The notes below the pieces were generated by a model, which had not been told where the DNA came from, searched no databases, and saw only the letters and a list, made by a program, of their open reading frames with translations. Shown piece by piece: positions 33,190 to 43,050 of a DNA stretch of 64,000 bases. The DNA lies in the NCBI GenBank assembly GCA_025055675.1, contig JANWWT010000003.1, positions 186,001-250,000 of the forward strand. The letters are read 5' to 3'. Positions within the stretch are counted from its first letter, which is position 1. Each line of letters opens with the position of its first letter. This DNA is from Pseudanabaenaceae cyanobacterium SKYG29. GTDB lineage: Bacteria; Cyanobacteriota; Cyanobacteriia; Pseudanabaenales; Pseudanabaenaceae. The translations under genes and the position numbers were made by a program.

Positions 33190-35808
33190 TTACAGCCAAT
33201 TGCCAATTAAAATGTAGGGTGCCCAAAAATAGGGACGGTTCTCCACTTGTAATGCTGCTAGTTGTGCTTTGCGTAATGCTAATGCCTTGGTTACCCCAGG
33301 TTTACTTAATTCTGTGTAAAATCGCTCCATAAAAAACGCGGTAAAGACATCATCCACGGGCCACAAGGTAGCCAAGGTACTTCTCGCTCCTGCTCTGATC
33401 GCTACCCCTGCTAACCCTAATGCTGCTCGATTGTCTCCAGCAGCTGTTTCACAAGCACTCAGAACTAATAATTCTATGGGCTTGCCACGCTCTGTTGCCC
33501 GTAAAATTTGATCAAATTCCTTGACATTGAGGAGCTGATCCCACAACAATACAAAAGTCTCCTCAGCAATAGAACTAAATTTGCCGTGGGTAGCAATGTG
33601 AACGATCGAGACATCTTTTGTTGCCAACCTCTCTTGCAAATTAAAACTGGTGAAGTTAGGGTTAAGTAGTTTATCTTTTGTTTTTACTTTCCCTTGCACT
33701 GACACTAATTCTGACTCTACTTGCGGCAATGCCACAAAACTCCTACCTTGTACTGCGCGCTCTTGACTAATTCCTGCTACTAGTGCTGCGATCTCTACCT
33801 TAGCTAAGGGCTGGGGATCAACTAATTGTAAGCTAGGAGCAACAGCAACAGGATATTTCTGAATTAGATATGCCTTGCCATCATAGAGGGCTGCCATCGG
33901 TACATTGCGTAAGATGCCATCTAAAACAAAGACTAGATTTATTGGCTCATTTTGTTGAGCTTGGATCGCTGCTAATCTGTCTTGTACAGGACGAATTAAC
34001 CAGCTATAAACTGTCTGGGATAGCTGACGTACTTGCGCCGATCGAGTCCGATCGGGTAGATAGGTTTGTAGTGCCTTCAGAGTTGATTCTACGCTAGTCT
34101 TTTCTACAGGAATTGCATAGTGCAACAGATTCTGATCCCCTGGGAGTTTAACAATCACATCTAGGCGACGGTAACCAATCACAGGGTAAAATACAGCAGC
34201 ACGGGGGTCGATCGCATCAATTACCTTGGGTTTGACATTAATGCAAGCTTCGCGGAAAAAGTCATCCAGTTCTGCTAGCTGTAACGCCTCAATTACATTT
34301 CTTGCCTGCTGCAAATTTGACTGGCTAGGATTCCTGTCTGCCAACAGTAAATCTACGTATTCTCGATAGATTGGTTCAATACTGTCACGAAAGGTAAACT
34401 GAATTTCTGGATTGATTGCCACTAGGTCACGCCGCAGGGGTTGTAGAGTTTGAAAGGCGGCAGCATAAAAACTTAAACTGTCTGCTGTTCTTTGCTGGGC
34501 ACGGCTGATTCTCCCTAACTGCCACTGCCAAAGATAAGTTATGTCAGATGCTCCTGCCGTTGCCGCTAAAGCTAGAGCCTGGAGAGTAAGAGTTTCTGCC
34601 TGTTGCAACTTACCTTGCTGGTGATACACTCCTGCTAGATAGCCCACTGCATAGGACTCTGCTCTCTTGTTCTCCAAGGTCTGCGCCTCTGCTATGGCGG
34701 TCTGCAACAAGTCTATGATTTTCATCCAGGGTATCTCTTTTTCTGAAGAAAAGTTAGGGCGACAGGACTGCATAATCGGCGATGCCTGTAACTTGGCTAA
34801 TTCTGATAGGGCTGGATGGGATTGACATAACAGATGCTGAGCTAGCTCAAGGCGTGTGAAAACAGTGAGTTGACTAGGAGATGAGGTTTGTAGGTCTGCC
34901 TCGATCGATGGAACAAGAGAATCTATTGCTTCACTTCTATCGATTGCTAGCCGCAATAGCCCTAACTTGCTTGCCAAGGTATTCCCACTCAGCAAATAAT
35001 GCTTGTGTGCTAGTTCGCGGTAATGTCTCTGTAAATCTGTATTGGCAGTGTTCGTTTGACGTATCGCTAGGGTACGATATGTATCTCCTAGGCTGAGATA
35101 AACCCTTTGTTTCTCTTGAGTTGTTGTTACGTAGTTCAAACTTAACTGCAGCAATTGTTCTGCTTGGGTAAGTTTCCCGACAACCCGTAATGTGTCAGCT
35201 AATTGCCGCAATGCTGTACTAAGTTGCTGGGGATTGATTTGATTATTTTTGTTTAGATTGTCTATGTCCTGCTGCGTAATTTGGCATTCTTGCCCTCTCC
35301 ATCCTAATGTCTGCAAAATAATACTACAAGACCTGCTATATAACCCTAACGATCGTAGAGCGATCGCTTGATTTAGTTGATTTTGGATCAGTCTTTCTGT
35401 TTGCCCCAGGTCTGCGTAGAGTTTGGCTGCCTTCTGCCAGGAGGCAATCGCCTGTGCTGGTTTGCCCCTCTCTTGCCATAGTTGTCCATGAATATCCAGT
35501 GCCTGGGCTAGTAGTAATTTATTCTCTATAACACCAGATGATAACAGGGAGAGACTCCGATCGATAGTTGTAGTAGCTTTCTCCCATTCCCCCAGTTTTT
35601 GCCAGGCAAGGGAGATATTACTTAGAGCCATAGCTTGATTGGCTATATCCCCCTGTCGTTCAAATTTTCGCAATGAATCTTGCCACAGAGCTACTGCTAA
35701 TTTGTAGTTACCCTCCTCGTAAGCTTTTCTTGCCAGTTCTGAAGCAGAGAGGGACAGAGACACAACGCACAAGCAAAAGACAACCGTGCCAACCCATTGC
35801 TGTAACAT
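33190..35808 (-). CDS. exported TPR-CHAT caspase-like peptidase
   Basis: A protein of 872 residues. An N-terminal signal peptide (VGTVVFCLCVVSLSLSASE) leads into TPR-type repeats (about 25-480; AYEEGNYKLAVALWQDSL, AIASWQKAAKLYADLGQTER). The C-terminal CHAT domain keeps the catalytic histidine in VHIATHGKF near residue 737 and the cysteine in LVLSACETAAG near 783, with ATLWPVDD after it. This makes it the likely active partner of the catalytically empty CHAT fusion 108 bases downstream. The substrate is unknown. Confidence 0.9.
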   Translation of the reverse strand: MLQQWVGTVVFCLCVVSLSLSASELARKAYEEGNYKLAVALWQDSLRKFERQGDIANQAMALSNISLAWQKLGEWEKATTTIDRSLSLLSSGVIENKLLLAQALDIHGQLWQERGKPAQAIASWQKAAKLYADLGQTERLIQNQLNQAIALRSLGLYSRSCSIILQTLGWRGQECQITQQDIDNLNKNNQINPQQLSTALRQLADTLRVVGKLTQAEQLLQLSLNYVTTTQEKQRVYLSLGDTYRTLAIRQTNTANTDLQRHYRELAHKHYLLSGNTLASKLGLLRLAIDRSEAIDSLVPSIEADLQTSSPSQLTVFTRLELAQHLLCQSHPALSELAKLQASPIMQSCRPNFSSEKEIPWMKIIDLLQTAIAEAQTLENKRAESYAVGYLAGVYHQQGKLQQAETLTLQALALAATAGASDITYLWQWQLGRISRAQQRTADSLSFYAAAFQTLQPLRRDLVAINPEIQFTFRDSIEPIYREYVDLLLADRNPSQSNLQQARNVIEALQLAELDDFFREACINVKPKVIDAIDPRAAVFYPVIGYRRLDVIVKLPGDQNLLHYAIPVEKTSVESTLKALQTYLPDRTRSAQVRQLSQTVYSWLIRPVQDRLAAIQAQQNEPINLVFVLDGILRNVPMAALYDGKAYLIQKYPVAVAPSLQLVDPQPLAKVEIAALVAGISQERAVQGRSFVALPQVESELVSVQGKVKTKDKLLNPNFTSFNLQERLATKDVSIVHIATHGKFSSIAEETFVLLWDQLLNVKEFDQILRATERGKPIELLVLSACETAAGDNRAALGLAGVAIRAGARSTLATLWPVDDVFTAFFMERFYTELSKPGVTKALALRKAQLAALQVENRPYFWAPYILIGNWL

Positions 35809-36056
35809 ACTTCGACAAAGCTACATATACATGGATAATATACCCCGTACTGTGCTAGTCATAATTACTCGCTACAACTGCCTTGCAATTGGTTCTCACC
35901 TCATGGAGGACATACTGACTATTTTCGCTGTGTTACTCTCAACTAGCTACTGCCCATCTGCTTTGCCAAACAATTTTAGGTAACTACCAAGACAGAGACA
36001 ATAAGTAACTCCTAGGTAAAAGAGGATTTGCCTAGCCCACCGAATCATCTTCCCTA

Positions 36057-36130
36057 CGAGCATGGTAGGATTCGAACCTACGACCCTCAGAACCGGAATC
36101 TGATGCTCTGATCCACTGAGCTACATGCCC
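36057..36130 (-). tRNA. tRNA-Arg (anticodon CCG)
   Basis: The minus strand folds as a cloverleaf: acceptor GGGCATG with CATGCTC (one G-T pair), D arm GCTC/GAGC, anticodon stem TCAGA/TCTGA with loop TTCCGGT giving CCG, and T arm GTAGG-TTCGAAT-CCTAC. The discriminator base is G; CCA is not encoded. It reads CGG arginine codons. Confidence 0.95.
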
Positions 36131-36167
36131 AACAAGCCAGATTATAGCACAGAATAGTTAGTCCCTA

Positions 36168-39100
36168 TCAAGGTAATTCTTTCTCCTTACAGGGATCGGG
36201 CTTATAAAGACCAGCTTGGCTGCGATCAACTGCTGTTTTAACAACGATGTACAGTACGGGGGTGATAAACAGACTCAAGAAAGTAGCTACAGCCATACCG
36301 CCAAATACCGCTGTACCAAGGGACTGCCGCGCTGCTGCCCCTGCCCCACTGGCAATCACTAGGGGAAAAATGCCAATCATGGTGGAAAGAGCCGTCATTA
36401 AGATTGGTCTTAACCGCAACTGGGCTGCCTCGATCGCTGCTTTCACAATTGGGAGATTCAATTCTTGGCGCAGTTGGTTAGCAAATTCCACAATCAGAAT
36501 AGAATTTTTACTAGCTAAACCGATCAGCATGACGAACCCAATTTGGGTGTAAACATCGCTTGCCATTTGAAATGGTGGACCAACAATTAGAGTTAGCCAA
36601 GGTTGCCCAATAATAAAGGGTAAAATAGACAGGAATCCCCTACCAATCACTGCCACTAGAGCACCTAAAATTGCCAGAGGTACAGCCAGCATGATGATAA
36701 AGGGGTCTACGTAATTTTCATACTGGGCAGCTAACACAAGAAAGACAAGAATTAGACCAAAGCCAAAAATTAAAACACCCTGACCACCGGAGGTAATTTC
36801 TTCTAGGGCTAATCCCGTCCACTCATAGTTGTAACCCCGCGGTAAAACTTGGGTAGCAATTGTTTCCATTGCTTTAATTGCCTGACCAGAGCTAATGCCA
36901 GGGGCAGCACTGCCGCTAATCGGAATCGACCGGAATAAGTTGTAGTGATTGATAATAGCAGGGGCAGAAACCTGAGAAACCCGTACTAAACTGCTCAAAG
37001 GAATCATTACCCCTAACCTAGAACGGACGTAGAGTTTGAGAATGTCATCCACACTCGATCGGAAAGGGGCATCTGCCTGCACATACACGCGATAACCGCG
37101 CCCAAATCTGTCAATATCGTTGACGTAGCTAGAACCTAAAAATGTCTGCAAAGTAGTGTAAATATCCTGGGGAGAAACCTGGAGAGTTATGGCTTTATCC
37201 CGATCGACTTCCACAAACAATTTAGGTGTATTGGCACTGAAATCCACCCTTAAGCCGGGGGGCGCAAAAGCAGGTCTGCCGTCAATTGTAAATTCTTTAG
37301 CCTTAGCTACAATCTGTTGGGCATAGCTCTCTAATTCAGTAAAACTTTGCCCCTCTAAAGCCTGTAACTGGAACTCAAATCCACCCACATTACCTAAACC
37401 CAAAATAGCTGGTGGGGGAAAAGCAAATACTCTAGCTTCCTTGATTTGGGCTAGTTGGGGGGCAATTCTGCCAAAAATAATAGCATTTTGCGCCTGGTCA
37501 GGGCGCTTCCTTTCTTCCCAGCGTTTGAGAGTAGTAAAAACAATCCCTTGATTGGGAGCAGTACCAGCAAAACTAAAACCACCAACCGCAAATACTCCCT
37601 CTACCTCTGGTTGCGCTAGCATTATTTGTTCTACCTGTTTGAGGATGTTTTCCGTGTAACTGAGGGATACACCCTCCGGTGCCCTCACGATCGTGATAAA
37701 GTAGGATTGGTCTTCCCCTGGTAAAAAGCTAGTCGGTACTCTGGTAAAGACAAAATACGTTAGACCCAGGGAGGCGATAAACAATATGACAACTAGCCCC
37801 TTGTAGTGAGACAGAGCAAATAAAGCCGATCGGTATTTGATTCTTAGGTTATCTACTCCATTATTAAACCAGCGAAAGAAGCCATTGGTATGAACCTGAC
37901 CCCGGCGAAATAATTGCGCTGACAAAGTGGGAGTAAAAGTGATAGCATTAAAAGTAGAAATAGTGATCGAAAAAGCGATCGTGAGAGCAAATTGACGATA
38001 CAACTGTCCCGTGGTACCAGGGAAGAAAGCAACAGGAATAAACACTGACATCAAAACCAGAGAAGTAGCAATTACCGCACTAACTAAGTCATTCATAGAA
38101 GCAATTGCTGCCTCGATCGGGTTCATATTTTCCTCATTGATGCGGCGACTGATGTCTTCTACAATAACGATGGCATCATCTACCACTAAACCAGAAGCAA
38201 GGGTGAGACCAAATAAAGTGAGAGTGTTGATATTAAAACCTAGCAGTTTGGCAAAAATGAATGTCCCCACCAAAGCTACAGGAATAACCAGAGAAGGCAC
38301 CAGAGTAGCCCGCCAATCTTGTAAAAACAAGAAGAGAATAATGACCACTAAAACAATAGCTAGGAACAAAGAAACAATTACTTCCCGCGCCCCTGCTCTA
38401 ATAAACCGAGTGGTATCGTAGGCGAATTTGTACTTGATACCAGGGGGAAACTGCTTAGACAGTCTTGCCATCAAACTCTGCACCTGGTCAGCTATTTCTA
38501 AAGCATTAGCATTAGCTAATTGGGATACCCCCAAACCAACAGCCCGTACACCATTAAAACGCAATACAGTGGCATAGTTTTCCGCCCCCAACTCCACCCT
38601 ACCAATATCTTTGATGCGGGTTAGTTCCCCTGTAGGGGTAGAGCGGACAATAATTTCTTGGAATTGTTCTGGCTCAACTAAGCGCCCTTTAGCCGTTACT
38701 GTCAGTTGGTATTCTAAATCAGGTGGAGCTGGTTGTTGCCCAATTTGTCCTACACCAATCTGTAAATTTTGTTCTTGAATCGCACGAATGACATCCTGGG
38801 TAGTAATTCCCCGCGCTGCCATTTTGTTGGGGTCTAACCAAGTCCGAATAGCGAACCGTCTTTCCCCAAAGATCTGTACATTGCTGACACCATTTACACG
38901 GCGAATCGGGTCAACTAGGTATAAGTCAGCGTAGTTACTGAGAAAGACATCATCATAAAGCGGTTTGCCCTGTTCATCCTTGTCGGCATAAAGACCGATA
39001 GCAAACAAAAAGCCTGATGTCTGTTTTCTAACTCTTACCCCTGCCTGTTGTACAGGTGCTGGCAAGCGAGAAGTGACAGTTGCTACCCGATTCTGTACAT

Positions 39101-39428
39101 CCACCGCGGCTAAATCCTGGTCTCGATCGGGTTGGAAGGTGAGAGTGATAGTACTGACTCCATCGTCGGTACTGGTAGAGGTGATGTAACGCAATCCTTG
39201 GATACCATTAAGCTCCTGCTCCAGGACATTTGTGACCGTTGCCTCTACCACTTCTGCACTTGCCCCAATGTAAACGGAACTGACTACAACTTGGGGGGGA
39301 GTGATATTGGGATATTGTCCGATCGGTAGGGTGAAAGCTGCCCCCAGCCCCAATAGGAAGATGATCAAAGAACAGACAGTAGCAAGAATGGGACGGCGAA
39401 TGAACAGGTCAGAAATAGAGAAAATCAT
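36168..39428 (-). CDS. RND efflux pump, HAE1/AcrB type
   Basis: A protein of 1086 residues with the RND layout of two sets of membrane helices and two large periplasmic loops. It starts FSISDLFIRRPILATVCSL and has PIGQYPNITPPQVVVSSVY, the proton-relay region GLTLASGLVVDDAIVIVEDI in helix 4, and the second-half partner region GLASKNSILIVEFANQL. Together with the adaptor encoded upstream (4-base overlap), and an outer-membrane channel not seen here, it would export hydrophobic compounds. No regulator gene is adjacent. Confidence 0.93.
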   Translation of the reverse strand: MIFSISDLFIRRPILATVCSLIIFLLGLGAAFTLPIGQYPNITPPQVVVSSVYIGASAEVVEATVTNVLEQELNGIQGLRYITSTSTDDGVSTITLTFQPDRDQDLAAVDVQNRVATVTSRLPAPVQQAGVRVRKQTSGFLFAIGLYADKDEQGKPLYDDVFLSNYADLYLVDPIRRVNGVSNVQIFGERRFAIRTWLDPNKMAARGITTQDVIRAIQEQNLQIGVGQIGQQPAPPDLEYQLTVTAKGRLVEPEQFQEIIVRSTPTGELTRIKDIGRVELGAENYATVLRFNGVRAVGLGVSQLANANALEIADQVQSLMARLSKQFPPGIKYKFAYDTTRFIRAGAREVIVSLFLAIVLVVIILFLFLQDWRATLVPSLVIPVALVGTFIFAKLLGFNINTLTLFGLTLASGLVVDDAIVIVEDISRRINEENMNPIEAAIASMNDLVSAVIATSLVLMSVFIPVAFFPGTTGQLYRQFALTIAFSITISTFNAITFTPTLSAQLFRRGQVHTNGFFRWFNNGVDNLRIKYRSALFALSHYKGLVVILFIASLGLTYFVFTRVPTSFLPGEDQSYFITIVRAPEGVSLSYTENILKQVEQIMLAQPEVEGVFAVGGFSFAGTAPNQGIVFTTLKRWEERKRPDQAQNAIIFGRIAPQLAQIKEARVFAFPPPAILGLGNVGGFEFQLQALEGQSFTELESYAQQIVAKAKEFTIDGRPAFAPPGLRVDFSANTPKLFVEVDRDKAITLQVSPQDIYTTLQTFLGSSYVNDIDRFGRGYRVYVQADAPFRSSVDDILKLYVRSRLGVMIPLSSLVRVSQVSAPAIINHYNLFRSIPISGSAAPGISSGQAIKAMETIATQVLPRGYNYEWTGLALEEITSGGQGVLIFGFGLILVFLVLAAQYENYVDPFIIMLAVPLAILGALVAVIGRGFLSILPFIIGQPWLTLIVGPPFQMASDVYTQIGFVMLIGLASKNSILIVEFANQLRQELNLPIVKAAIEAAQLRLRPILMTALSTMIGIFPLVIASGAGAAARQSLGTAVFGGMAVATFLSLFITPVLYIVVKTAVDRSQAGLYKPDPCKEKELP

Positions 39429-40714
39429 GATTGATCCTTTCCTACAATGACTTCGGCACCGTCAGTCAAAAATTGAATTCCCTTAGTGATGACAGTATCT
39501 TGGGGTTGTAATCCGTTCAAAACTTCTTGGTTATTTTGCACAATTTTGCCCAGCTCTACCATCCTTTGGCGAGCGATCGTTTTCGTTTTACCATCTGCCA
39601 CTTTTGTTTCCAACACATAGACAAAGTTCTTGCCGGCTTGTCTAGAGATAGCAGTTACAGGTACTTTTACCCCTGGGCGACTGCTCCACACTATCCGCAC
39701 CCGCACAAACTGGTTCTGTCTGAGCAAGCCCTGTTGGTTGTCAATCACTGCCTTCACCAGTACGGACTGACTTTGGGGAGTGACAGTGGGAGAAATAAAA
39801 AATATATTACCTTCACCGATCGGTTGGTTTTGCTCACCTAGGATTTTGACTGGCAATCCCTCCTTCAATTGGGAAGCCCGATCGACTGGTACAGCAATTT
39901 CCACCTCCAGCTGGTCACCCTGGGTGATAGTCAATAGTTCTGTTGCAGTATTAACAAAATCTCCCACCTTGACGGGAATGTTTCCCACTTGTCCTGGGAA
40001 AGGAGCACTGACCTGGTGAAACTCTAACTGTACCTCTTCGCGACGCTTGTTAGATTGAAACTGTTGTAGACGCTGCTTAGCCGCATTGAGGTCTGCTGTT
40101 GCCTGGAGAACCCGCGCTTCCGCCTGCTTAACGTTAGCCTGCTGCGCTTCGATTTCCCGATCGAGGGACTGGAGAGCAGCCTCTGCTGCTTGAAGATTAG
40201 TTAGTCTCACCTCTAGTAAACGCTGGGAAATCACTCCTTCCTTGAATAGCTCTCTGTCCCTTTGAACATCCCGCTGTTGCAGATTAAGGGCTGCCACCCG
40301 CTCACTGCGGAGAGCTTGCCTAGAACTGAGGAGAGCTTTAGCGCTTTCGTAAGCGGCTTCGGCTGAAGCCAGGGCAGCAACTTTGGCATCCACTTCCGCT
40401 TGGGCAGCTTGAACTTGGGCAGCATTACTCTCTACCGTTGCCAGTTGTTGGGAGGGATCAATTACTAGTAGCGTTGTCCCTTCTTTGACCGTGTCCCCTT
40501 GCCTGACTAAAATTTGTGTCACCTGCCCCGCTACCCTAGGCTTGAGAGCTACCGATTGCCGGGAATTGAGAGCAGCAATGAAATCAGAGGTATCCTCGAT
40601 CGTGCCTAGGACTAAGCCGCTTGTCTCAACTGCTACAGGACCGCTGGGGAAACGATTGGCGGAACTAGCACAGGCAGTCAGGAACACAGCCGCCAGAATT
40701 GCCCACTTTTTCAT
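39425..40714 (-). CDS. RND periplasmic adaptor (membrane fusion) lipoprotein
   Basis: About 429 residues. The start at 40714 gives a lipoprotein signal peptide (MKKWAILAAVFLTAC, lipobox LTAC); the frame upstream adds residues without such a signal. The lipoyl halves are KPRVAGQVTQILVRQGDTVK and VSAPFPGQVGNIPVKVGDFV. Between them lies a long alpha-helical hairpin (about 90-230, rich in Ala/Glu/Gln, coiled coil), then beta-barrel and membrane-proximal domains. It links the pump to its outer-membrane channel. Confidence 0.9.
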   Translation of the reverse strand: MKKWAILAAVFLTACASSANRFPSGPVAVETSGLVLGTIEDTSDFIAALNSRQSVALKPRVAGQVTQILVRQGDTVKEGTTLLVIDPSQQLATVESNAAQVQAAQAEVDAKVAALASAEAAYESAKALLSSRQALRSERVAALNLQQRDVQRDRELFKEGVISQRLLEVRLTNLQAAEAALQSLDREIEAQQANVKQAEARVLQATADLNAAKQRLQQFQSNKRREEVQLEFHQVSAPFPGQVGNIPVKVGDFVNTATELLTITQGDQLEVEIAVPVDRASQLKEGLPVKILGEQNQPIGEGNIFFISPTVTPQSQSVLVKAVIDNQQGLLRQNQFVRVRIVWSSRPGVKVPVTAISRQAGKNFVYVLETKVADGKTKTIARQRMVELGKIVQNNQEVLNGLQPQDTVITKGIQFLTDGAEVIVGKDQS

Positions 40715-40765
40715 GCACTTAACCGACAAGGCACGTCCAGTATAGCACATACCCCAAAACAACGA

Positions 40766-40791
40766 GAGTCCAGTAGACGGCTACCGGACTC
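40766..40791. promoter_or_regulatory. 26-bp dyad upstream of the efflux operon
   Basis: GAGTCC-A-GTAG-ACGG-CTAC-C-GGACTC: arms of 6 and 4 bp interrupted by one mismatch, with a 4-nt centre. It lies about 50 bases before the adaptor start codon, a place for an operator or a leader hairpin. No T run follows on either strand. The rest of the gap to 41214 shows no gene or clear motif. Confidence 0.35.
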
Positions 40792-41214
40792 CAATCGTCA
40801 GAGGTTGATTCAATTTGCGATTCACTTTACTAAACGACAGGACACCAGTTCTCGCACGATCGCTACCTACAGCTCCCACTAACCTGGGCAGTTTGTCTTT
40901 CCTATTCCTTACTCACTTCCTCTCTTCTGCTCGTCTAGAAGGTGGCAACATTTGTTAATAACCTAACCCTAAACTTACTTCTTTGTCGCGATCTAGAGGC
41001 TTCCGAAATTTAGTAAATAAGGCAGGAATCAAGACCTTAATCTTAGTTTGTAGTCGAAGGGGAGAACTTCAAGGTTTAGCTTCGGGAGGAGGCACAGCCC
41101 GATGGAGCTAAGGTTGTTTTGGTTCATCTGTTGCTTTCCTTGTGCCTTGCATACATAATATAAAACCCTTGCCATAAAAGCCAATAGTTTTTACATAAAT
41201 TTACAGTTTTCCCT

Positions 41215-41703
41215 ATGGGTATTTATCCGTTTACGCAACCCTTAGACAAATTGGTAGTTGCACCGTTGCAGGTGGTATTAGTCTATCCCCAAATTCCCCC
41301 CAACACTGGCAATATCGCCCGCACCTGTGCCGGCACAAAAACACCTTTACATCTGGTAGAACCCCTGGGCTTTGAAATTAGCGACCGCTGGCTAAAGCGA
41401 GCAGGGCTGGACTACTGGCAGTATGTGCAACTCTATGTGCATCCCGACTGGCAGAGTTGTCGGGCATTAGCGCAGCGCTGGGTCTGTTTTTCCGCTCGCG
41501 GGGAAACCCATTTCCAAAAGTTCTCCTATCAACCAGGAGATTGGCTGGTGTTTGGTAGTGAAACCAATGGCTTGCCCCAGGAAATTCTCGCTACTAATCC
41601 TACGGTCTATATACCCTTTGCCGAACCCAAAGTCAGGAGCTATAACCTGTCAGTGAGTGTGGCAGTGGGGTTGTTTGAGGCGCGGCGGCAGTTGGGGCTA
41701 TAG
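41215..41703 (+). CDS. trmL: tRNA (cytidine/uridine-34 2'-O)-methyltransferase TrmL
   Basis: A SPOUT-class methyltransferase of 162 residues. VVLVYPQIPPNTGNIARTCAGT is the N-terminal signature, LVFGSETNGLP the knot motif 2 and RSYNLSVSVAVGLFEA the C-terminal knot motif 3. It methylates the wobble ribose of leucine tRNAs. It overlaps tail-to-tail by 6 bases with the binding-protein gene at 41698. Confidence 0.93.
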   Translation: MGIYPFTQPLDKLVVAPLQVVLVYPQIPPNTGNIARTCAGTKTPLHLVEPLGFEISDRWLKRAGLDYWQYVQLYVHPDWQSCRALAQRWVCFSARGETHFQKFSYQPGDWLVFGSETNGLPQEILATNPTVYIPFAEPKVRSYNLSVSVAVGLFEARRQLGL

Positions 41704-42867
41704 AATGAACTTAAATCTGCCCTTTTCCCCGCTACTGTCCATCTCGATTTGGGCAACGTAGAACTGATTCTGGAGGATTTCCCCTTCGGCGGTAAAGCTG
41801 ATCTTACCCAGGGGTGTGTCGTAACTGTGGGACAGAATTGTGTCGTTGAGTTTTTGCCGCAGCGTGTCCAGGGGTAGACCAGTGGGGTTGTCGACTCGGC
41901 GCAGTGCTTCCACAATCACTTGCACGGCGGTAAAGGCTTGGGCGGTAAATTGGGGTGGAATTTGCTGCTTTTGTTGTTCATATAATAACCGAAAGGTTTT
42001 GTTAATGGGAGTGTCCAGTTCGGGGCTGTAGGCTTGAGCAATGAAAATGCCGTCGCAGAATTGTTTACACACAGAAAAGATGTTGGCAGTATTCAAGCCA
42101 TTGCCACCAATGATAGGATTTTTGTAGTCCAGTTCTCGCAGTTGCTTGACTAAATTCCCTCCATCCGCTGCTAAACCGGAGATGATCACCAGATCAGGTT
42201 GGAATTTGAGGGCATTGGTGATTTGGGTTTGAAAGTCTGTATCCTTGGTTTGAAAGGTCTGTACTGTCACTAGTGTTAAGTTTTTAGACTGCACCGTCTG
42301 CTGAAAAACCTCTGTTTCCGACTTGCTAAAGGCATCATCCTGGGCATAGAAAACTGCCACCCGCTTGATATTGGGATACTTTTGCAAAACAGCCTCGATC
42401 GCTTTAGGCGCAACTGCTGTCACAGGGGCAGAGACACGGCTGACAAACTTGCCGATTTGGGGAATGCCCTTGGCTGTGTTGGAAGGAGCAATTACAGGTA
42501 CACCTGCTCGGTCAGCAATGGGGCTAGCACTAAAGGCTTGCTGGGAAAGAGTGGGACCCACGATCGCTACGACCTTGTCCTGGTTGATTAGAGTAGTAAA
42601 GGCATTGCTCGCCCCCTGTTCATCTCCTCCCGTGTCCTGAAATATTAATTTAATAGGGGTACCGTTGACCCCCCCTTGTTCGTTAAAGTAACTTTCGGCC
42701 AGCTTAGCACCAATCACCTGCTCCTGCCCCAAAAGAGCTACATTGCTAGTTTGGGCGACAGCAATACCAATGGGGATAGCTTTCCCCTCCGGGCTGGGAG
42801 ACTGGCAGGCAATGATTGCCAAGCAAATTGTCAGACAGAGAGCTAGAAAATGGAAAACTTGGCGCAT
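41698..42867 (-). CDS. branched-chain-amino-acid-type ABC substrate-binding lipoprotein
   Basis: About 389 residues. The N-terminus is a lipoprotein signal with lipobox AIIAC. The LivJ/NatB fold shows GIAVAQTSNVALLGQEQVIG, FQDTGGDEQGASNAF, VAIVGPTLSQQAFSASPIAD and PVIAPSNTAKG. The ligand is probably a neutral amino acid or other small polar molecule. No permease or ATPase genes are adjacent, so it must serve a transporter encoded elsewhere. The ATG at 42867 is preferred over the TTG three bases upstream. Confidence 0.87.
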   Translation of the reverse strand: MRQVFHFLALCLTICLAIIACQSPSPEGKAIPIGIAVAQTSNVALLGQEQVIGAKLAESYFNEQGGVNGTPIKLIFQDTGGDEQGASNAFTTLINQDKVVAIVGPTLSQQAFSASPIADRAGVPVIAPSNTAKGIPQIGKFVSRVSAPVTAVAPKAIEAVLQKYPNIKRVAVFYAQDDAFSKSETEVFQQTVQSKNLTLVTVQTFQTKDTDFQTQITNALKFQPDLVIISGLAADGGNLVKQLRELDYKNPIIGGNGLNTANIFSVCKQFCDGIFIAQAYSPELDTPINKTFRLLYEQQKQQIPPQFTAQAFTAVQVIVEALRRVDNPTGLPLDTLRQKLNDTILSHSYDTPLGKISFTAEGEILQNQFYVAQIEMDSSGEKGRFKFIL

Positions 42868-43050
42868 CAATATTGTTCGGGTGGACTAGAAATGTGCTTT
42901 ATCTTACAATAACTGCCCTAAACTCGGGCAAAATGAGAGAAAAATTGTTAAAAATTATGCAAGCAAGACTGCCAAACACAAGTTGCTTGCTGGCAGGGAG
43001 CGCCTAAAATTCGGGTACAATGTAGCAAAGCGTTACCGAGCTGACTGGTT

